Shown in pieces: positions 43,989-53,059 of a DNA stretch of 64,000 nucleotides. The first letter of the stretch is position 1; every line of letters starts with the position of its first letter. Location: the NCBI GenBank assembly GCA_052318935.1, contig JBQRKO010000006.1; one strand, written 5' to 3'. The position numbers and the translations under genes were made by a program. The notes under the pieces were generated by a model. That model saw nothing but the letters and a program-made list of their open reading frames with translations. It made no database searches and had not been told where the DNA came from. This DNA is from Niallia sp052318935 (lineage in GTDB: Bacteria > Bacillota > Bacilli > Bacillales > Cytobacillaceae).

Positions 43989-45614
43989 ATGGCAAAGGAG
44001 AAAAAACCTTCCTATGTATTAACGATGGAATTATGGACAAATCCTTCTATTATAAAAGACATAGAGAGCGATTTAGAAGTGAGTCGCGTCATTTATAATT
44101 CGTGTCTTGGAGTATTATTAAAACGTGAGGCACAAATGAAACGGACAAAAAAATATAAAAAATTAAGTAGATGTCTTCGTGCTGTTTCTAAAAAACTCTC
44201 CTACTACAAAGCACAAGGAAATAAAAAGAACATCCAATTCTATCAAAACGAGAAAAAGCAAATCATGAGGAAAATATTTGATATACAAGAACAATTTGAG
44301 TTAACGGAGTATGCTATGCACGATTATCTTAAAGCCATTCGGAACCATTTTGGAAATACATTAAATGCAGATTTTGCTCAGAAGGCAGCTACTCGTGCTT
44401 GGAATACGTTTCATAAGAAATTGAAGGGTGAATCCAAGAGAGTAAACTTTATTAAACGCGGAGAAATAGTTAGTTTTGAAGGGAAGAAAAACAATACCGG
44501 GTGGTTTTATCGAGATGGAAACATTGTTTATGGAAAAACAAAAATAAATTTAATGATAAAAGAAAATGATTTGTACATGCAGGAAGCATTGTCTAACCTC
44601 AAAAACAGCGTTGAATTTGAATACAAAACTAAAAAAGGCGAGGTAAAAAACTCTTTCTATAAAGTGAAATATGTTCGTATTGTAAAACGTGTAATACGTG
44701 GGAAAACTCGTTATTTTGCACAATTGATCGTTCAAGGATTTCCTCCAGCGAAACGAAATAAAGATGGTTCATTTAGGTATCAAATAGGGGAAGGTCGTGT
44801 TGGCGGAGATTTAGGAACTTCTTCTATCGCAGTCGTTGGAGAGAATAACGTTCTCTTAACGAATTTAGCTGGGAATGTGATGAATCTATCAAGGAAAATT
44901 CGATTGATTCAAAGAAAAATGGATCGTTCAAAACGAGCGATGAATCCGAAAAATTATCATCCAGATGGAACGATTAAAAAAGGAAAAAAGACGTGGATTT
45001 ACTCCAAAGGTTATTTGAAGTTAAAATCGAAACTGAAAGAGTTATACCGAAAACAGGCCGTTTGTAGAAAACTATCTCATCGTACATTAGCTAATAGACT
45101 CCTCTCTTTCGGAGATGAACATTACTGGGAAGAAATGAACATAAAGAGTTTGCAAAAACGTTCTAAGAAAATAGAAATCAGTGAAAAAACAGGAAAATAC
45201 AAACGTAAAAAGCGTTTTGGAAAAAGTATAGGGCACCGTGCTCCTGCAATGTTTATAAACATACTTGAACGAAAAGTAACAGCTCAAGGCGGAATATTTA
45301 AAAAAGTGAATACAAGAACATTTAAAGCGAGTCAATATAATCATAAGACAAATGATTATACGAAAAAAGAATTGAAAGAAAGATGGCACAGCTTTGATGA
45401 TGGGACAAGCATTCAACGAGATTTATACTCGGCGTTTCTGTTGATGAATTCCAATTGTACCGGAACAAAAACGAATAGAAAACTTTGTGAAAAGACATTT
45501 GAGCTGTTTCAATCTTTACATGATAAAGAAATAGAACGAATAGAGAAACAAGGTGTAATGGTGTTAAATTCAGGCATTCAATTAAAAAACAAAAAAGCTG
45601 CAGCAGCGGTTTAA
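43989..45614 (+). CDS. Stand-alone TnpB-family RNA-guided nuclease, no zinc ribbon
   Basis: TnpB proteins are RNA-guided DNA nucleases of IS200/IS605 elements. This one has 541 residues, longer than the common type of about 400. The RuvC parts are GGDLGTSSIAVV (Asp274), HYWEEMNIKSL (Glu381/382) and DGTSIQRDLYSAFLLMN (Asp478), so the catalytic triad looks intact. The usual CxxC...CxxC zinc ribbon between motifs II and III is absent. That region has no cysteine pairs (TFKASQYNHKTNDYTKKELKERW). No tnpA lies nearby, so it is IS1341-like. The ATG at 43989 follows TGGAGG. The element splits spoIID from spoIIQ. Confidence 0.88.
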   Translation: MAKEKKPSYVLTMELWTNPSIIKDIESDLEVSRVIYNSCLGVLLKREAQMKRTKKYKKLSRCLRAVSKKLSYYKAQGNKKNIQFYQNEKKQIMRKIFDIQEQFELTEYAMHDYLKAIRNHFGNTLNADFAQKAATRAWNTFHKKLKGESKRVNFIKRGEIVSFEGKKNNTGWFYRDGNIVYGKTKINLMIKENDLYMQEALSNLKNSVEFEYKTKKGEVKNSFYKVKYVRIVKRVIRGKTRYFAQLIVQGFPPAKRNKDGSFRYQIGEGRVGGDLGTSSIAVVGENNVLLTNLAGNVMNLSRKIRLIQRKMDRSKRAMNPKNYHPDGTIKKGKKTWIYSKGYLKLKSKLKELYRKQAVCRKLSHRTLANRLLSFGDEHYWEEMNIKSLQKRSKKIEISEKTGKYKRKKRFGKSIGHRAPAMFINILERKVTAQGGIFKKVNTRTFKASQYNHKTNDYTKKELKERWHSFDDGTSIQRDLYSAFLLMNSNCTGTKTNRKLCEKTFELFQSLHDKEIERIEKQGVMVLNSGIQLKNKKAAAAV

Positions 45615-45865
45615 AAAACAAAAATGGCGGTGTGACCTACCGAGTCTGTGAGGGCCATAGATGCAGTCGTAAATGGCAACAGAGGTTGCTTTGGCTGTGA
45701 AAGTTCTGAATAAACCTTTAAACATGATGTTTATTAATGTCAGTGCTTCATTCCCAAGCCGTCCACTTGTAAAAGTGTGGAGTGTGTGAATGTACTTGTA
45801 CATGTATGAATGAAGAGAAGCAAGAGTTTTTCAGAACCCCATTGCTTTAGCGGTGGGAGTGTCAG
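45615..45865 (+). ncRNA. Putative guide RNA region and right end of the TnpB element
   Basis: The 250 bases after tnpB contain no ORF but several hairpins (for example GTACTTGTACATGTA at about 45793). They end in a small perfect hairpin CCCATTGC-TTTA-GCGGTGGG (about 45838-45857), followed by AGTGTCAG. This is typical of IS605-type right ends, where the omega or reRNA scaffold is encoded. If so, the guide would be the flanking DNA after about 45865 (TCATAATTTTAATAAAATA). The exact boundary is inferred. Confidence 0.5.
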
Positions 45866-45989
45866 TCATAATTTTAATAAAATATGAATAATAAGGTGGT
45901 TTTTGTCGAAAAATAACTTTTTAAAATTTTTTTGAAGAATGTATATAATTCTCATTATCTGTTCAGAATGATTGCTGAGGTGATGATAA

Positions 45990-46919
45990 ATGAGAGAGGA
46001 AGAAAACAAACGTACTTCTCCAAATTCGAAAGTAAAACGCTTCTTTAAAAAGCGTTGGGCATTCCCAGCCGTTTATATTGCAAGTGCAGCCATTATTTTA
46101 ACAGGTGTTCTTTGGTATCAAAACAGTGTATCAAACAGCGATGATTTTAAATATGATGCAACTGATTCGCCAACGAAACAATTTAATGATCCAGGGCTGC
46201 CAGTGAGTAAAGACTTAGAAAATTTTGCTTGGCCAGTAGCTGACCCAGATGCAGTTGTTACACAGAAAGAATTCTATGACAATGCAGAAAGCAAAGACAA
46301 ACAAGTAGGTGCATTAGTATTCTATGATAATATGTACCAACCGAATACAGGTATCGATTTGAAAATGAAGGATGACAGTGAATTTAATGTTGTTGCATCC
46401 TTAAGTGGAACCGTTACAAATGTCACTACAGATCCAGTGTTAGGAAATACAATCGAGTTGGATCATGGAAATGGTATCAAAACAGTGTATCAATCAGTAA
46501 AAGATTTTAAAGTGGAAAAAGGCGACCAAGTAGACAAAGGACAAACACTTGCAACAGCTGGTAAAAGTTCTTTTAATAAAGAAGCCAGTGTTCATGTACA
46601 TTTTGAAATTCGCAAAAACAATGTGGCTGTAAATCCGATTGACTTTTTCGATAAGTCATTAAGTGCATTAGAAAAAGATGAATCAATCGGTGCCAGTGCT
46701 GCTACAGAAGATAATGCGGCAGTAGAAAAAAAGGCAAGCGACGAAGATTCTAAACTAGATGAAAGCAGTGCAGAACCAAGTACGGAAGGCTCTTCTGTAG
46801 AAGATTCAAAATCAAGTGATGATGCTTCTTTACAAGAAAAAAAATCATCTGATTCTACTGAATCAACAACAGATGAACCAAACTCTGAAAGCAGCGTAAC
46901 AACCGATCCTAACGCATAA
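45990..46919 (+). CDS. spoIIQ: Stage II sporulation protein Q
   Basis: SpoIIQ sits in the forespore membrane and forms the intercellular channel with SpoIIIAH. The 309 residues have one transmembrane helix (about 25-45), a degenerate LytM/peptidase M23 domain (about 100-220), and a Ser/Glu-rich tail. The first metal-site His is replaced (NTGIDL where active enzymes have HxGxD), while HVHFE remains, as in other non-enzymatic SpoIIQ proteins. The tail of about 80 residues is low complexity. The SD is GAGGTGATG. Confidence 0.95.
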   Translation: MREEENKRTSPNSKVKRFFKKRWAFPAVYIASAAIILTGVLWYQNSVSNSDDFKYDATDSPTKQFNDPGLPVSKDLENFAWPVADPDAVVTQKEFYDNAESKDKQVGALVFYDNMYQPNTGIDLKMKDDSEFNVVASLSGTVTNVTTDPVLGNTIELDHGNGIKTVYQSVKDFKVEKGDQVDKGQTLATAGKSSFNKEASVHVHFEIRKNNVAVNPIDFFDKSLSALEKDESIGASAATEDNAAVEKKASDEDSKLDESSAEPSTEGSSVEDSKSSDDASLQEKKSSDSTESTTDEPNSESSVTTDPNA

Positions 46920-46930
46920 AAAGATAAATA

Positions 46931-46986
46931 GTCTGGTGATTCTTATTGGCAAAAATAGCCGCTAATAAGAAGACCAGGCTTTTTTT
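46931..46986 (+). terminator. Terminator after spoIIQ
   Basis: GTCTGGTGATTCTTATT pairs with AATAAGAAGACCAGGC, followed by TTTTTTT. Confidence 0.85.
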
Positions 46987-47166
46987 AATGAATAAGGTAA
47001 GCTAGTTAATCCCTGCTTATATTGTCGAACTAAATACCGTATCTTCTTATTTCGATTATTTTCCACTTAATCTTTTATCTTATTCTGTAAATTATCGTTA
47101 TTTCCCGAGAAATTTGTCTTCTTTTCCCTACTAGTGCTGGTTCTGTCATTATTTGTTTAGTTATGT

Positions 47167-47397
47167 TTGGATACCCTCTTTTTTATGGAAGAAGGAATCT
47201 TTTTAAAAAAAATAAGACAAAACCTTGTCCCTATTCACTTTTTTCTGCATAAACTGATACCCAAGCTAATAAACTGTTACAAACATTACAAAGATGAAGT
47301 TTGGAGTGAAGAGTCGTTTACAGATAATTGGTATGCAGTCGGGAACATGCTTAATCATAATAAGTTCAGAAAGCGCTGTAAGCTTTCTGCCGCATGA
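47167..47397 (+). CDS. Doubtful 76-codon ORF upstream of spoIIID
   Basis: The frame is open for 76 residues, with Lys/His/Asn-rich sequence (KLINCYKHYKDEVWSEESF). There is no SD before the start, and I recognise no family. A perfect hairpin AGAAAGC-GCTGTAA-GCTTTCT lies near its end. It could be part of the spoIIID leader rather than a gene. Confidence 0.2.
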   Translation: MDTLFFMEEGIFLKKIRQNLVPIHFFLHKLIPKLINCYKHYKDEVWSEESFTDNWYAVGNMLNHNKFRKRCKLSAA

Positions 47398-47415
47398 GGA
47401 ATAAAGCTACTTTAC

Positions 47416-47457
47416 ATGAGTATGAAAGGAAACGTGCGGGATGAAGAATTTCTATGA
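47416..47457 (+). CDS. Upstream ORF 1 in the spoIIID leader (13 codons)
   Basis: The frame ATGAGTATGAAAGG... codes for MSMKGNVRDEEFL and stops with TGA at 47455-47457. The TGA overlaps the ATG of the next small ORF (ATGA). No strong SD is seen, so translation is uncertain. Confidence 0.25.
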   Translation: MSMKGNVRDEEFL

Positions 47458-47501
47458 AGCGAAAAGCGAGTCTCATTTCACACTTCTCACATCCAATTTA
47501 A
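47454..47501 (+). CDS. Upstream ORF 2, candidate usd-like leader peptide of spoIIID
   Basis: Fifteen codons (MKRKASLISHFSHPI) end with a TAA whose last bases form part of the AAGGAGGG SD of spoIIID. In B. subtilis, translation of a short upstream ORF (usd) is needed for spoIIID translation. The layout here, a small ORF ending inside the SD, suits the same kind of coupling. Whether it matches usd in sequence was not tested. Confidence 0.4.
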   Translation: MKRKASLISHFSHPI

Positions 47502-47515
47502 GGAGGGCGAGTGGT

Positions 47516-47785
47516 GTGCACGATTACATCAAAGAGAGAACTATCAAGATTGGAAAGTATATCGTGGAGACGAGAAAAACAGTTCGCGTTATTGCGAAGG
47601 AGTTTGGCGTATCCAAAAGTACAGTTCATAAGGATTTAACAGAAAGGCTTCCAGAAATTAATCCGGATCTAGCCAATGAAGTGAAAGAAATTCTTGATTA
47701 CCATAAATCAATCAGACATCTTCGTGGTGGGGAAGCAACGAAAATGAAGTATAAAAAAGAAGAATTAGAAGGGGAAACTGTATAA
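47516..47785 (+). CDS. spoIIID: Sporulation transcription factor SpoIIID
   Basis: SpoIIID is a small DNA-binding protein that switches many sigma-E genes on or off in the mother cell. The 89 residues show the N-terminal HDYIKERTIKIGKYIVETR, the helix-turn-helix TVRVIAKEFGVSKSTVHKDLTERL, and a basic C-terminal tail. The start is GTG 47516 behind AAGGAGGG. The in-frame ATG at 47441 is unlikely because the SD lies between. Two small upstream ORFs may couple translation. Confidence 0.95.
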   Translation: MHDYIKERTIKIGKYIVETRKTVRVIAKEFGVSKSTVHKDLTERLPEINPDLANEVKEILDYHKSIRHLRGGEATKMKYKKEELEGETV

Positions 47786-47898
47786 TTTTTATAACAAAAA
47801 AGGACCGCATATACACAATAAAGCAGTAAAAACTACTATCGATGGGGAAACCTCCGTCGATAGAACCAAAACTATACATAAATTAATTGATAAAGTAT

Positions 47899-47928
47899 TA
47901 AAGCTCAAAAATAGAGCTTTTTATTTTT
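47899..47928 (+). terminator. Terminator after spoIIID
   Basis: AAAGCTC and GAGCTTT form a hairpin followed by TTATTTTTG. A second hairpin without T-run lies before it at 47837-47864 (CTATCGA...TCGATAG). Confidence 0.7.
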
Positions 47929-47934
47929 GTTGAG

Positions 47935-48144
47935 GGTTGTTTTCTCAAAGTTAGTTGTTTTTTACATAAAAAAATGGGAGAAGAGTACTTAGCAGCCTGC
48001 ATACATGTAGACTCCTGTGGGAGTGCGAGAAAGACGAGACCCCGCAGGAGCGTATGCGCGACGAGGAGGCTTGTCGCTCGCCCACGGAAAGCGAAGGGTA
48101 TGCAGGCTGCGCGTTTAAAAGCAACAATCTATATGAAAACAGCC
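47935..48144 (+). mobile_element. MITE-1 copy 6
   Basis: The ends are GGTTGTTTTC and GAAAACAGCC. The flanks TTGTTGAG and TTGTTGAA match at seven of eight bases, a slightly worn target duplication. The core shows small changes (CGCGACGAGGAGGCTTG). It lies between spoIIID and mbl. Confidence 0.82.
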
Positions 48145-48353
48145 TTGTTGAAAAAGGTTTCTTTATAACAAAATTCTTTTTTGAATGAAAGTTAATGACG
48201 AATATATTTTATCCTAATAAACGAATTAGAAAAAAATTGCTGAAATACCGCTAAATTTTTACAAAAAGTTATTCCTTTTAGCATGGTTATGATAAAATAG
48301 AAAATTAGAGTGGGATAATATGCTTACCGCAAAAACATCATTAATGTAAGTTC

Positions 48354-48421
48354 AAAAAGGGAACAAATTAGAAGCAAGCCAACGAAGAGATTCGCCGCTT
48401 ATCATTTGGTGCCTTTTTGAA
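48354..48421 (+). repeat. Family E hairpin repeat upstream of mbl
   Basis: GTTCAAAAAGG and CCTTTTTGAAC close a 68-bp element with the inner part AGAAGCAAGCCAACGAAGAG. Related copies are at about 13155-13231 and 7598-7676. No gene is seen from 48145 to 48783, and the remaining DNA is AT-rich. Confidence 0.7.
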
Positions 48422-48783
48422 CCTCCTCTAATAGGAACGCATGTTTCATATGTTTAGTATACTAAAGAAATGATACTTTGTATAGGATATAAAACGATTG
48501 GTATCAATAGAAATGAATATTTTTTCATGTTATAAATGAATGGAAATTAAAATAATAAATGAATAAGAAATGAGATAAAGTTGAATAGACAGTGAAATAA
48601 CATAAGTAACCTCCACTTTATCCAGCTTCTTACATACAAGTACGAGCTATCTATTTTAATAAAGTGTGTCAGAAATAGTTCACACAAAACTTTTTATGAG
48701 CATGGGAAAACTAGGACAAGATATGTGCCTAATCGGAGTAGCGGTAGGAATTTACGGAAAAATAATGACAGGAGGAAAACATA

Positions 48784-49785
48784 ATGTTTGCTAGAGATAT
48801 CGGCATTGATTTAGGAACAGCCAATGTATTAATTCATGTAAAAGGTCGCGGAATTGTATTAAATGAACCATCAGTAGTAGCACTTGATAAAAACACGGGG
48901 AGAGTGCTTGCTGTTGGAGAAGAAGCTCGTCGCATGGTTGGTCGTACACCGGGCAATATTGTAGCGATTCGCCCATTAAAAGATGGTGTTATAGCCGATT
49001 TTGATGTAACAGAAGCTATGTTAAAACATTTTATCAATAAGTTAAATGTAAAAGGATTTTTATCTAAGCCACGAATTCTTATTTGCTGCCCAACTAATAT
49101 TACGAGTGTAGAACAAAAGGCCATTAAAGAGGCGGCAGAAAAAAGCGGCGGGAAAAAAATCTATTTAGAAGAAGAACCAAAGGTTGCAGCAATTGGTGCT
49201 GGAATGGACATTTTCCAACCAAGTGGAAATATGGTAGTTGATATCGGCGGCGGAACAACTGATGTTGCTGTTTTATCAATGGGGGATATTGTTACTTCTT
49301 CTAGTATTAAAATGGCAGGGGATAAGTTCGATAATGAAATCCTGCACCATATTAAAAAAGAATATAAACTTTTAATTGGTGAACGTACAGCAGAGAATAT
49401 TAAAATTAATATTGGGACTGTTTTCCCTGGAGCTAGAAAAGAAGAAATGGATATTCGCGGTCGAGATATGGTTTCAGGTCTGCCAAGAACGATTAAAGTA
49501 CATTCAGAAGAAATTGAGCTTGCCTTAAAAGAATCAGTAGCAGTTATTGTCCAAGCTGCAAAAAGTGTACTGGAGAGAACTCCTCCTGAGCTGTCAGCAG
49601 ATATTATTGACAGAGGAGTTATATTAACAGGCGGCGGCGCATTGCTGCACGGAATGGACCAATTATTAGCGGAAGAATTAAAAGTGCCTGTATTAGTGGC
49701 AGAAAATCCAATGGATTGTGTAGCAATTGGAACAGGCATCATGTTGGATAATATCGATCGTTTACCGAAAAAAAGATTAGGGTAA
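48784..49785 (+). CDS. mbl: MreB-like actin homolog Mbl
   Basis: Mbl is a membrane-bound bacterial actin that guides side-wall synthesis. The 333 residues show the actin-fold phosphate loops DIGIDLGTANVLI and VVDIGGGTTDVAVLS, the adenosine motif ILTGGGALL, and the membrane-facing N-terminal MFARDI. Its place between spoIIID and flhO marks it as Mbl rather than MreB. The SD is AGGAGG. Confidence 0.96.
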   Translation: MFARDIGIDLGTANVLIHVKGRGIVLNEPSVVALDKNTGRVLAVGEEARRMVGRTPGNIVAIRPLKDGVIADFDVTEAMLKHFINKLNVKGFLSKPRILICCPTNITSVEQKAIKEAAEKSGGKKIYLEEEPKVAAIGAGMDIFQPSGNMVVDIGGGTTDVAVLSMGDIVTSSSIKMAGDKFDNEILHHIKKEYKLLIGERTAENIKINIGTVFPGARKEEMDIRGRDMVSGLPRTIKVHSEEIELALKESVAVIVQAAKSVLERTPPELSADIIDRGVILTGGGALLHGMDQLLAEELKVPVLVAENPMDCVAIGTGIMLDNIDRLPKKRLG

Positions 49786-49831
49786 TAATGGGATATATAA
49801 TATTAGTGTTTAAATAAGTTGTCTTATTATA

Positions 49832-49880
49832 AAAATCGACTGTTTTGGAATGTTTCCGAGTAGTCGATTTTTTTTTTTTC
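49832..49880 (+). terminator. Terminator after mbl
   Basis: AAAATCGACT pairs with AGTCGATTTT, followed by a long T-run. Confidence 0.85.
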
Positions 49881-50089
49881 GGAAAATCTGTTTAACCACT
49901 TTTATTTAAAGATCGACTCTGTAGATTCTCGACTTATATAGGAAGATAGTCAATTTTAATAGCAAAAATTGCTTATTTTCGGCAAAATATACTGTTATAT
50001 TTGTCGATTTTTTTTATAATAGTGTATATAGATAAGTTCGGTATATTTTGAAATTAGGAATAAAACTATTAAAAAGAATGGAGATCATT

Positions 50090-50908
50090 ATGTTTAAAGG
50101 TTTTTATACTGCTGCATCTGGAATGTTGACACAGCAAAGAAAAACGGAATTGTTAACAAATAATATGGCAAACAGCAATACTCCAGGGTTTAAGGCAGAC
50201 AATTCTAGCATTCGTACCTTTCCGGAACTTTTACAAAAAAGTGTAGAGACGAATTCTTTTACTGGGATAACTAAAAAAACTCCGATTGGATTATTGGCGA
50301 CAGGTGTATACATGCAAGAAGCTATTCCGAATTTTGTTCAAGGTGATTTACAGCAAACCGAACTTAAAACAGATATGGCACTTGTGAATCAAACAGTTCC
50401 TGGTGATGATAACAATAAAACGGGCTCTATTTTCTTTACCATTCAAAATGCAGATGGAGAAGTCCGTTATTCAAGAAACGGAAACTTTACTTTGGACAGC
50501 CAAGGATTTTTAACTACGTCTAACGGTTATTATGTACTAGATGAAAATAATAATACGATTCAGCTTGAAAATGATCAATTTACCGTTTCGAGTGATGGTG
50601 TTTTAACAGGAAGCAATGGAGAAAGGTATCGTTTAGGAATAAGCTATACAAATAATCCGCAAGCACTTGTAAAAGAGGGCGACGGTCTTTATCGCCAACA
50701 AGATGACAATGCCCTCGAAAATGCATACACAGCCGATGGAGTAGCTTTTCAGTTAAAACAAGGATTTTTAGAAAACTCAAATGTTGATACCGCAAAAACA
50801 ATGACAGAAATGATGACAGCTTATAGAAGCTTTGAAGCTAATCAGAAAATACTGCAAGCTTACGATAAAAGCATGGACAAGGCAGCAAATGAGATCGGCA
50901 AAGTATAA
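50090..50908 (+). CDS. flhO: Flagellar hook-basal body protein FlhO
   Basis: FlhO is a rod protein of the FlgF/FlgG type. The 272 residues have the N-terminal flagellar rod motif YTAASGMLTQQRKTELLTNNMANSNTPGFKAD and the C-terminal motif LENSNVDTAKTMTEMMTAYRSFEANQKILQAYDK. The ATG at 50090 follows AATGGAGATC. flhP follows 45 bases later. Confidence 0.95.
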   Translation: MFKGFYTAASGMLTQQRKTELLTNNMANSNTPGFKADNSSIRTFPELLQKSVETNSFTGITKKTPIGLLATGVYMQEAIPNFVQGDLQQTELKTDMALVNQTVPGDDNNKTGSIFFTIQNADGEVRYSRNGNFTLDSQGFLTTSNGYYVLDENNNTIQLENDQFTVSSDGVLTGSNGERYRLGISYTNNPQALVKEGDGLYRQQDDNALENAYTADGVAFQLKQGFLENSNVDTAKTMTEMMTAYRSFEANQKILQAYDKSMDKAANEIGKV

Positions 50909-50953
50909 TACAAAGTAAAGTAGTGGCTATTACACCCACCCAGGGGGATACAC

Positions 50954-51781
50954 ATGAATAGAACGATGTTAACAGCAACAAATACATTAACGCAATTACA
51001 AAAGCAAATGGATACAATCAGCAACAATATAGCGAATGTAGATACAAATGGCTACAAAAAGAAAAATGCAACATTTACCGATTTGCTTTTTCAACAGTTT
51101 AATAATCAGGAAAATGCGGATTTAGAAGTAAGCCGTTTAACTCCTAACGGAATTCGACAAGGTGTTGGGGCAAAGGTAGCACAATCGCAAACGGTAATGT
51201 CACAAGGAAGTTTAAAAACTACGGACCGTTCATTGGATACTGCTTTTACAAAAGAAGGCCAGTTATACCGTGTTCTTGTAAATAATGGACAATCTTCTGA
51301 AGTACAATATACAAGAGATGGGGCATTTTATTTAACGCCCGTTTCGGAAAATGAAAACATGCTTGTAACGAAACAAGGATATGCCGTTTTAGATGAAACG
51401 AATAATCCAATTTTGCTTAACAATAATGTAAACGAATATAAGTTATCTGCAACAGGAACACTAACTGCTGCTTTGTCTAATGGACAGGAACAAAATGTAA
51501 ACTTAGGTGTTTCTTATGCAAATTACCCTCAGCTTTTAGAAAAAAAAGGGGATAATTTATATGGACTTCCAGGCAATATTGAAAATGCCGAGGCGCTGAC
51601 AGATTTAGATGGACCTTTACGAGGGCAAATCGCAGTGCAGCAGCATACATTAGAAAATTCAAACGTAGATATAAGCAAAGAGATGGTGAATCTGCTAACA
51701 ACACAGCGTTCCTATCAATTTCAATCAAAATCCATCACAATTGCCGACCAAATGATGGGATTAGTTAACGGGATACGTTAA
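50954..51781 (+). CDS. flhP: Flagellar hook-basal body protein FlhP
   Basis: FlhP is the second FlgG-type rod protein. The 275 residues start MNRTMLTATNTLTQLQKQMDTISNNIANVDTNGYKKK and end with LENSNVDISKEMVNLLTTQRSYQFQSKSI, both typical. The SD is GGGGGA. FlhO and FlhP form a two-gene unit as in B. subtilis, followed by a small membrane protein gene. Confidence 0.95.
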   Translation: MNRTMLTATNTLTQLQKQMDTISNNIANVDTNGYKKKNATFTDLLFQQFNNQENADLEVSRLTPNGIRQGVGAKVAQSQTVMSQGSLKTTDRSLDTAFTKEGQLYRVLVNNGQSSEVQYTRDGAFYLTPVSENENMLVTKQGYAVLDETNNPILLNNNVNEYKLSATGTLTAALSNGQEQNVNLGVSYANYPQLLEKKGDNLYGLPGNIENAEALTDLDGPLRGQIAVQQHTLENSNVDISKEMVNLLTTQRSYQFQSKSITIADQMMGLVNGIR

Positions 51782-51809
51782 AGTACGTGTTTAAAAAGGA
51801 GATAGGATA

Positions 51810-52088
51810 ATGTCAGTAAACAGTAGTAGCCAAGAAATGATGAAAACAAGAGAACAGATAAAAGCAGCAAGTCAGCAAAAAGAAGATAATACTACTGCTG
51901 CTAGAAAAAAAATAAGAGTTCGTCTTATTCCCATTTGGCTGCGTATCCTGTTAATTATTGTATTGATGGCGTTTAGCGTCAGTACAGGAACAGTAATAGG
52001 CTATAGCGTAATGGGGAATGGAAAAGCAAGCGATGCGTTCAAAAAAGAAACTTGGACACATATTATCGATTTAGTAGATAAAAAATAA
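51810..52088 (+). CDS. EpuA-type small membrane protein
   Basis: The 92-residue protein has a polar Lys/Gln-rich N-terminus, one transmembrane helix (about 45-68, IWLRILLIIVLMAFSVSTGTVIGYSVMG) and a short outer tail. Such proteins are often annotated as DNA-directed RNA polymerase subunit beta or EpuA, a name that does not describe a proven function. It follows flhP by 28 bases with AAGGAGATAGG as SD, so it is probably in the same transcript. Confidence 0.8.
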   Translation: MSVNSSSQEMMKTREQIKAASQQKEDNTTAARKKIRVRLIPIWLRILLIIVLMAFSVSTGTVIGYSVMGNGKASDAFKKETWTHIIDLVDKK

Positions 52089-52356
52089 AACGATGTAAAA
52101 GGCGGCGAAGCTACGCTTATTTGAAATGTAATGATAGAAATTTTCTGCTTCTATATTTCGTTTTTAATTAATATATAGTATGGATTGGATACGTACACTA
52201 TTTATTTGTGAATTTTACCTAAACAAATTCTTATTTTCATACCGGGTTGTGAGTGAAAACTATGTTAGCTTCTGTGAGCAATCATTTTTATTTTGGTTTT
52301 TCCCATCGTTTTTTAGTACAATAAGATAGAATCACATGTTAGTAGGAGGTCATAAA

Positions 52357-52794
52357 ATGTTAGATATAAATCAAATCAAGGAAATTATTCCACATCGTTA
52401 TCCATTTTTATTAGTAGATAGAATTTTAGAAGTGGAAGAAGGAAAACGTGCTGTTGGAATAAAAAATGTTTCGGCAAATGAAGAGTACTTTAATGGGCAT
52501 TTTCCAGATTTTCCTGTTATGCCAGGTGTTCTTATCGTAGAAGCGTTAGCGCAAGTTGGTGGAGTAGCAATGCTGATAAAAGAAGAAAATAAAGGACGAC
52601 TAGCATTTTTGGCTGGAGTTGATAACTGCCGTTTTAAAAAGCAAGTATATCCTGGCGACCAACTTCGTTTAGAAGTAGAAATGACTCGTGTTCGCGGAAG
52701 CTTTGGTAAAGGCAAATGTGTAGCAACAGTAGACGGTGAAATTGCATGTGAAGCAGAGATTATTTTTGGATTAGGTGATAAGAAAGAAGGGTGA
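52357..52794 (+). CDS. fabZ: 3-hydroxyacyl-ACP dehydratase FabZ
   Basis: FabZ removes water from 3-hydroxyacyl-ACP in fatty acid synthesis. The 145 residues show the hot-dog fold signature IPHRYPFLLVDRI, the catalytic His in FNGHFPDFPVMPGVLIVEALAQVGG, and the FKKQVYPGDQLRLEVE block. The ATG at 52357 follows AGGAGG. The synteny with B. subtilis ends here. Confidence 0.96.
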   Translation: MLDINQIKEIIPHRYPFLLVDRILEVEEGKRAVGIKNVSANEEYFNGHFPDFPVMPGVLIVEALAQVGGVAMLIKEENKGRLAFLAGVDNCRFKKQVYPGDQLRLEVEMTRVRGSFGKGKCVATVDGEIACEAEIIFGLGDKKEG

Positions 52795-52814
52795 CAGCAT
52801 GTCATCTTTTTTTA

Positions 52815-53026
52815 AGCTGTTTTCTAAAAGTTTGTTGTTTTTGAATAAAAAAATAAACATAGCTGAAGCACTGAGCAGCCTGAATACACGTAGACTCCTG
52901 CTTAGAAAAGCGAGAAAGACGAGACCCCACAGGAGCATAGCGACGAGGAGGCTCGGCACTCGTCCGCGGAAAGCGAAGTGTATTCAGGCTGCGGGTTAAA
53001 TAACAACAATCTATACGCAAAGAGCC
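52815..53026 (+). mobile_element. MITE-1 copy 7 (variant subfamily)
   Basis: The ends are AGCTGTTTTC and the worn GCAAAGAGCC. The left inner part GAATAAAAAAATAAACATAG matches the copies at 25176 and 55610. No clear target duplication is visible. It ends 33 bases before the agrC-like gene, whose SD lies just outside the element. Confidence 0.75.
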
Positions 53027-53059
53027 TTGTTTTTAGATCAGTTAGGAGATCGATTGTTT

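Noticed and set aside
45615..45989. CRISPR array next to the TnpB gene
   Set aside because: No regularly spaced direct repeats are present. The tail contains isolated hairpins only.
48145..48783. Hidden gene upstream of mbl
   Set aside because: Apart from the family E hairpin, the sequence is AT-rich with stops in all frames.
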